A DNA stretch of 29,394 nucleotides. It comes from Cymbomonas tetramitiformis. Lineage: Eukaryota; Chlorophyta; Pyramimonadophyceae; Pyramimonadales; Pyramimonadaceae. Positions 24,749 to 29,394 of this stretch are shown here, in pieces. The stretch spans positions 1 through 29,394 of the forward strand of contig LGRX02029270.1 in assembly GCA_001247695.2 (NCBI GenBank), read 5' to 3'. The position numbers and the translations under genes are program-made. The notes beneath the pieces were generated by a model that worked only from the letters and a program-made list of their open reading frames with translations, was not told the DNA's origin and did not search any database. The first letter of the stretch is position 1. Every line of letters starts with the position of its first letter.

Positions 24749-26115
24749 TGTACCAGGCACACACTCCTGCTAACTTATACATCTTTATTTCTTTATTTTT
24801 CTTTCTTTTCTTTTATCTTCTTTCTTTTCTTTTTATGTTTTCTGCTGTTTTTGGTGTGTAATATTAACTTCACAGTCTTATATTCCACTGTTTTATTTCA
24901 TGACATACTCTGGCTTCTAGCCTAGAATTACAGTCACTTTTCCGATATAATGTCTGGTCTCAAACCTAATACATCTATATCCTTATATCAGTCTTGGCAT
25001 ATAGCCTAACACTAACATGTAAAACTTGTCCTTAATTCATTCTCTTGATCAACACTCACTGAGGTCCACTTTTCCAAGCTTCCCTTTCAACATGTTGCTC
25101 TCTAACAATCACTAGCAGGATCCCTGTATTGACATCTGCCATCGACCAATCATGTGCACATATACGCCTGATTCTGGTACTCCTCCACCAATCATCAGGC
25201 AGATCACGATATTGCCATTGCAGATCTTTCTGGAATCCACCAGATCCTCAATATAATTATTGTCATTGCAGATCTTCTCCTGAAATCTGCCTTGCCATCA
25301 ATTATTTCTTCATACAGCTGTGACCGGCATGCAACAAGGCCCTTGCAGCATGCAACCACCCGTCACCAGCATGCAACCTGGCATATGTAGCATGCAACCT
25401 GGTCTCTGTCGCATGCAACCTGGCCTCTGTGGCATGCAACCAGACATCTGTAGCATGCAACCTGGCCCATGTAGCATGCAACCTGACATATGTAGCATGC
25501 AACCTGGCCTCTGTCGCATGCAACCTGGCCCCAGTGGCATGCAACCCGAGATCTGTCGCATGCAACCTGGCCTCTGTCGCATGCAACCTGGCCTGTGTGG
25601 CATGCAACCCGACATCTGTCGCATGCAACCTGGCCTCTGTCGCATGCAACCCGGCCTCTGTAGCATGCAACCTGACATCTGTAGCATGCAACCTGGCCTC
25701 TGTCGCATGCAACCTGGCCTCTGTGGCATGCAACCCGACATCTGTCGCATGCAACCTGGCCTCTGTTGCATGCAACTTGGCCTCTGTGGCATGCAACCCG
25801 TCATCTGTAGCATGCAACCTGGCCTCCGTGGCATGCAACCTGGCCTCTGTAGCATGCAACCTGACATCTGTAGCATGCAACCTGGCCTCCGTGCATGCAA
25901 CCGGGCCTCTGTAGCATGCAACCTGACATCTGTAGCATGCAACCTGGCCTCCGTGGCATGCAACCGGGCATCTGTAGCATGCAACCAGGCATCTGTGGCA
26001 TGCAACCAGGCATACGCAGCATGCAACCAGGCATCTGTATCATGCAACCACTCGTCGGCAGCATGCAACCAGATCTCTGTAGCATGCAACCCAGCTGCTC
26101 GTACCTCCCGGTACA
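24749..26115 (-). mobile_element. LTR (1367 bp) of right methyltransferase-bearing gypsy element
   Basis: On the minus strand the LTR opens TGTACCGGGAGG at 26115 and closes CCTGGTACA at 24749, giving TG...CA ends and a short imperfect inverted repeat, like the left LTR (TGTGCCAGG...CCTGGGACA). It follows a polypurine tract. From 26100 to 25328 its U3 part is a 21-bp minisatellite. The rest (24749-25327) is pyrimidine-rich DNA with no gene. TTTATT strings near 24785-24800 are AATAAA on the sense strand and may serve as polyadenylation signals. The partner LTR is outside the window. Confidence 0.75.
25328..26100. repeat. 21-bp minisatellite (about 37 units) inside the LTR
   Basis: Units of the form GCATGCAACCTGGCCTCTGTC repeat about 37 times with substitutions. 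One unit near 25889 is 3 bp short. Every unit contains the palindrome GCATGC, so these sites recur every two helical turns. A higher-order period of three units (63 bp) is visible over much of the array: every third unit reads GACATCTGT instead of GGCCTCTGT. Because 21 is divisible by three and the unit lacks stops, several long frames stay open on both strands; I do not consider them genes. Confidence 0.9.
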
Positions 26116-26116
26116 A

Positions 26117-26128
26117 CTCCTCCCCCCT
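26117..26128 (-). promoter_or_regulatory. Polypurine tract of right gypsy element
   Basis: On the minus strand GAGGGGGGAGGAGT lies directly before the TG that opens the LTR at 26115, as in the left element. Upstream of it, AGCGGC/GCCGCT (26133-26138 with 26151-26156) forms a hairpin equivalent in position to the one in the left element. Confidence 0.75.
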
Positions 26129-26166
26129 CAAGAGCGGCCTATCTCCCGATGCCGCTCCCGGTGTCT

Positions 26167-26865
26167 TCAGGTATCAAGCTCCCCGAATTGAAGATGGTGG
26201 AAGAGATGACGCAGTAACGGAGCCGGTACGGGGTACACGGCGTGAGCATCTCGCGCCCCTGGTTGCTGTGAAGACGATGGTCCAAGCTGAGCAGTCTCAG
26301 GGTGCCCTCCGGTGGCCCATTTACATGCGCAAGGTGTCCGCGAGGTGCACTCCGGCAATGGCGTTGGTGGAGGTGAGCTAGTCCAAATATATGTCGGCTT
26401 ACGATATCGCTCTCCATACTTACAGTAGGTGCAAAAAAGAGGTTGTGGCAGTTTACGAACCACCGACCGCAACCGCAGTGCATTCGGGTATCTTCCCTCA
26501 GGGTTTTCAAGAAACCAGTGCTTGGGCTTCAAGTACTCGATAGCATCCAGGGTGCATTTCACACTCTTGTCTGCTCCTTCCAGATCAGGAGGACCTCCCG
26601 TAGTGCGCGCCTGACTGTACTGGGTGCATGGAGGGCTGGCCCAGATGACATCAAAGAATCCCGGTGGATACTGAGTGGGGTCCCAGTCCTCCATTGATGC
26701 GAGATGGCTGGGTTGCCAGCGTGGGTCGTTGTCGAGCGTAACCACCGAGGCAGACGGGAAGCACTTGGCAAACTCCCTTTCCACCGATCCAGTTCCGCTG
26801 AACAACACCAAGATTCTCACTGGCCGGGTCTTCCGCTCTTCAAGGTCGGTGATCACCACTAGCTC
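26167..26865 (-). CDS. Compact cytosine-C5 DNA methyltransferase of gypsy element
   Basis: A 230-residue domain read from GTG 26859 (or without its own start, by readthrough of the TGA at 26866-26868). It has SAM motif I LVLFSGTGSVEREF (17-30), motif IV WASPPCTQYS with catalytic Cys78, and motif VI WFLENPEG (115-122). Length is far below standard C5 enzymes, with almost no target-recognition domain. It would transfer a methyl group to cytosine C5 in DNA. It is the last coding part before the polypurine tract, in the same frame as the integrase-chromodomain ORF and separated by one stop codon. The homologous C-terminus is found in the left element. Capture of C5 methyltransferases by retrotransposons has been reported in dinoflagellates and a charophyte alga. 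Confidence 0.8.
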   Translation of the reverse strand, partial: ELVVITDLEERKTRPVRILVLFSGTGSVEREFAKCFPSASVVTLDNDPRWQPSHLASMEDWDPTQYPPGFFDVIWASPPCTQYSQARTTGGPPDLEGADKSVKCTLDAIEYLKPKHWFLENPEGRYPNALRLRSVVRKLPQPLFCTYCKYGERYRKPTYIWTSSPPPTPLPECTSRTPCACKWATGGHPETAQLGPSSSQQPGARDAHAVYPVPAPLLRHLFHHLQFGELDT

Positions 26866-29382
26866 TCAATTCCCCAAGGTTTCCACTCGCTCCCACGGCA
26901 GACAGAAGTCTTCCGGTGGAGAATCCACTTCCGGAACGTCACATGGGTGTTCCATTAGCTGGGATAAGGTGACGCCAAGGTGGGCGGGCTGTCGCTGTTG
27001 ACGTTGCCGTCGGTCATGCTCAGTAGACTTCAGCATGTCCGCCTGCATGCCTAATCGTCGTGCCTCGAACTCCTTGAGCTGCTGATTTTCCCCGCCTCTG
27101 TCCATCTTGTCTCTGGAGCGCCACTGGTCGTGAGCTGCCGAGTAGCCCGTCCAGCGCACCTTCCATTCCTCCACAGATTTGCCCTTGACCATGTGTACAC
27201 GATACGCCAGGATTTTGTCCACGTGAGCTTCCGCTTGCCCATCTACCATTACCGGGTCAGGTACGGGCAGTTGTGCTCGAGATGCAAACTCATCCTTGCC
27301 GGAGATGTACGGCTTCAGGCGGTGCTGCGCAAACACGTCGTGAATGCGCGAGTGCGGCGGTAGGGCCAACCGATATGCCACCGGTGCCCCGCGGTCCGCC
27401 TCTGCCAGCTCCGCCTGCAAATCGCTGTAGAAGCACTCCACCACGGTTACAGGTCCATGCCAGCGCTTACCGAGCTTTCGGCACAGCGCACGGTCCATCA
27501 CCTTTTCCGTCAGATGACGAGCTTCGATCCACACCAGATCCACCACTGCGTACTTATGCTGCTTGTGGCGCCGGTCGAACTGCTCCCGCTGGCGCTGCTG
27601 AGCCAACTCAAGGCGGCCACGCGCGTCTCGCAACTGCGACGAAAACTTCGCGGCCATCTCATGGGCGGTACCCACCCCCCCTTTCCGTCGCGCAGAGCCA
27701 GGGAGAGTTGCAGCTTCCAGGAAAAGGTCTAATTGAGACATCGGGGACACCCCGTAGCATAGCTCAAAGGGCGTGAACCCGGTGACATCACTGCGCGAGT
27801 CGTTGATAGCGAACTCCACGTTCGTCATGTAGAGGTCCCAGTCATCAGGATTGGCACCCACGAACGAGCGCAACATGTCCTCCACCACCCGGTTGGTGTG
27901 CTCCGCCTGTCCGTCCGAGCGAGGGTTGTACGGAGTGGTAGAAGCCACCCGTACCCCCATAAGCCTCATTAGCTCACGCCAGAACGAGTCCTGGAATCTG
28001 GGGTCACGGTCGCATACAATCTTCATGGGGGGCCCATGCTGCCTCCAGACAACGTCGAAGTAGATGCGGGCCACCGTTTGCGCAGAGCTGTCCCCAAAGT
28101 TCATGGGCATAAGGTGCACCATTTTGCTCAGCTTGCACGTGAAGGTGACAAAGGCGTCGTTTCCTTGGGCGGTGAGCGGCAGCCCTGTAACGAAGTCCAC
28201 GCTCACGTCCTGCCAGTTGCGTTGGGGAATAGCGTGCGGATTCAATAATCCATCTGGGTAGGATGCCCGGGGACGAACCGCCTGACATGTAGGGCATGAG
28301 GCCACCCATCCTGCCACATCCTCGGAGGCATTCTTCCACCAGAACCTGCGGAGAACTCTCTCCAGTGTCTTCTCCCGGCCAGGGTGGCCTGCAGCGGTGG
28401 AGTCGTGGGCATCCTTGAAGACTACTTCTCGCAAAGGGGAGTCCTCGCCGAGAACCAACTGGTACCGTCCTGCGGCTACACGCCATAGCACGTCCCCAAC
28501 GATACGGAAATCCCTCGTGGCATGGTGCGGGGCCGCAAGGATCTCATCCCGCAGCTGCCGAAGAGGGCCGGCACGTGCATACTCATCGTGCAAGGACTCC
28601 AGGAATGTAACGTCCGTGGGGAGGCCCGTAGCATCGCGGGTCTCAGCAGCCTTACCCTGTCGCACTATAGGAGGCGCCACTCGGGGATGCCGTACTCTCG
28701 GCAACAGCTGTCGGGTAGGGGGAGCATGTACCACTAGCACGGGCCACGGAAGGTCGTGAAGTACACCGTCAGGAGTCTCGAACAGCTGTGTGGGTACTCC
28801 TCGTTCGTCATGGGTAGGTATCACTTCCACCCGCCTCATACCAGCCATTCTGAAGAGCCGCCTCCATTGAGGCATGCGGGCCTGGATGTCCGGTAGAAGG
28901 AACACTGCCGAGGTATGTGCGGGGGCTTGCCGCCATTCGTCCACATACTTACGCAGCACCGCCTCGATGGAGATATGACTGCTGGAGTATGGGGGGTTGC
29001 ACCAGACGTGCTTTCCCCGCCACTGTTGTTGCAGACAATCAGTCCAGTAGGCGTCCACTTGGCGGTTCCGTCCACCCAGGTCACAACACGCGTCGACGTC
29101 AAAGCTGCCGAACTGTCGTTGGAGGCGCTCAAAGACCTCCTTGCGCACCTTCCAGTCTTGCCGATCGGCTGGGGGCTTGGCGGTTCGACTAGACGGCCGA
29201 GCTGGCTGCTTAGGCCTTCGGGAATCCGTAGCAGGCCGTGTCGAGGTTTTCGGCGTGACGGAAGGTGTGCCAGGGAACAATAGCCCGGCCAAGCCATTCG
29301 ATTGGCATATTGTATTTATGCATACTGGGGCAGTGAGATGGCAATGGGCTCGGAAGGGGACTCCCGAGCCTTTGACTTCGTA
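26866..29382 (-). CDS. pol: Gypsy polyprotein part: Dam-like methyltransferase, integrase, chromodomain
   Basis: The frame is open from 29382 (after TAG 29383-29385) to TGA 26866-26868 and has no early ATG, as expected of an internal polyprotein segment. Residue numbers are counted from TTG 29292. A Dam-like adenine methyltransferase domain (about 46-185) has FDVDACC (64-70), WRGKHVWCNPPYS with the NPPY catalytic motif (91-103) and FLLPDIQARMPQW (131-143). The integrase has an H-x6-H...CPTC zinc site (about 296-336) and Asp366, Asp428 and Glu464 (D-x35-E). A chromodomain (about 689-725, EEWKVRWTGY) follows. Protease, reverse transcriptase and RNase H should lie right of the window. The chromodomain probably directs integration to marked chromatin. 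DIRS retrotransposons carry a related Dam-like domain, so its presence in an LTR element is notable. Confidence 0.85.
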   Translation of the reverse strand, partial: YEVKGSGVPFRAHCHLTAPVCINTICQSNGLAGLLFPGTPSVTPKTSTRPATDSRRPKQPARPSSRTAKPPADRQDWKVRKEVFERLQRQFGSFDVDACCDLGGRNRQVDAYWTDCLQQQWRGKHVWCNPPYSSSHISIEAVLRKYVDEWRQAPAHTSAVFLLPDIQARMPQWRRLFRMAGMRRVEVIPTHDERGVPTQLFETPDGVLHDLPWPVLVVHAPPTRQLLPRVRHPRVAPPIVRQGKAAETRDATGLPTDVTFLESLHDEYARAGPLRQLRDEILAAPHHATRDFRIVGDVLWRVAAGRYQLVLGEDSPLREVVFKDAHDSTAAGHPGREKTLERVLRRFWWKNASEDVAGWVASCPTCQAVRPRASYPDGLLNPHAIPQRNWQDVSVDFVTGLPLTAQGNDAFVTFTCKLSKMVHLMPMNFGDSSAQTVARIYFDVVWRQHGPPMKIVCDRDPRFQDSFWRELMRLMGVRVASTTPYNPRSDGQAEHTNRVVEDMLRSFVGANPDDWDLYMTNVEFAINDSRSDVTGFTPFELCYGVSPMSQLDLFLEAATLPGSARRKGGVGTAHEMAAKFSSQLRDARGRLELAQQRQREQFDRRHKQHKYAVVDLVWIEARHLTEKVMDRALCRKLGKRWHGPVTVVECFYSDLQAELAEADRGAPVAYRLALPPHSRIHDVFAQHRLKPYISGKDEFASRAQLPVPDPVMVDGQAEAHVDKILAYRVHMVKGKSVEEWKVRWTGYSAAHDQWRSRDKMDRGGENQQLKEFEARRLGMQADMLKSTEHDRRQRQQRQPAHLGVTLSQLMEHPCDVPEVDSPPEDFCLPWERVETLGN

Positions 29383-29394
29383 CTATGGGGAGCG

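Noticed and set aside
25328..26100. CRISPR-like array
   Set aside because: Units are contiguous, with no unique spacers, and the context is a eukaryotic LTR.
25302..26381. Long frames across the 21-bp array on both strands (353, 273, 192 and 161 aa)
   Set aside because: They are a product of a stop-free repeat whose length is a multiple of three; several frames are open at once and none has a domain outside the repeat.
26675..28759. Many plus-strand frames opposite the gypsy polyprotein
   Set aside because: GC-rich antisense shadows; the minus frame has integrase, chromodomain and methyltransferase motifs.
1..29394. Reassignment of TGA to an amino acid in the host code, prompted by in-frame TGA in both gypsy methyltransferases
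   Set aside because: The viral integrase (9241-9243) appears to end normally at TGA, and only two suspect TGAs were seen, both in decaying or polyprotein contexts.

Overview
The window looks like nuclear DNA of a eukaryote, probably an alga or other protist that I cannot name. It holds Ty3/gypsy LTR retrotransposons at both edges and, between them, an AT-rich island of integrated DNA-virus genes of the Polinton / Polinton-like / adintovirus type. There are no bacterial operon signals, rRNA or tRNA genes. Base composition changes sharply: GC-rich retrotransposons (1-874 and 24749-29394), AT-rich viral DNA (875-4742, 6825-23781), and two intermediate stretches with unfamiliar genes (about 4743-6824 and 23782-24748).

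Left edge: 1-874 is the 3' end of a plus-strand gypsy element. It carries the C-terminus of a cytosine-C5 DNA methyltransferase (2-286, one in-frame TGA), a polypurine tract and a 316-bp LTR (559-874). The LTR interrupts the last codons of a viral major capsid gene. Right edge: 24749-29394 is a minus-strand relative. It has a Dam-like adenine methyltransferase domain, a gypsy integrase and a chromodomain in one ORF, then, after a single in-frame TGA, a compact C5 methyltransferase, then a polypurine tract and a 1367-bp LTR whose U3 is mostly a 21-bp minisatellite. Both elements point their 3' LTRs at the viral island.

Viral unit 1 (875-about 14368) reads mainly on the minus strand: protein-primed DNA polymerase B, DDE integrase, a small basic protein, two small proteins, a RING protein, an unknown protein, then (after the unfamiliar 4.7-6.8 kb module) a lipase-like protein, a 78-aa protein, a putative minor capsid protein and the major capsid protein. 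A broken putative ssDNA-binding-protein gene diverges from the polymerase. A packaging ATPase and a maturation protease were not found.

Viral unit 2 (about 14380-23781) is a wrecked mosaic: a frameshifted second integrase (+), a second polymerase with a nonsense codon, a frameshift and no N-terminus (-), then two near-identical copies of a virion-gene block. The block is capsid end, 105-aa protein, 90-aa and 114-aa proteins, and a 597-aa fibre-like protein. Several block proteins share an almost constant MSSFGN leader followed by unrelated bodies, which suggests a modular virion-surface family. The copies are joined at abrupt breakpoints inside genes. The last piece is the 3' end of a viral-type amino DNA methyltransferase (23569-23781).

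Most virion genes of both units have a TATATA-type motif directly before the start codon, consistent with a shared late promoter. Overall, this is an endogenised and decaying virus cluster hit by methyltransferase-bearing retrotransposons.
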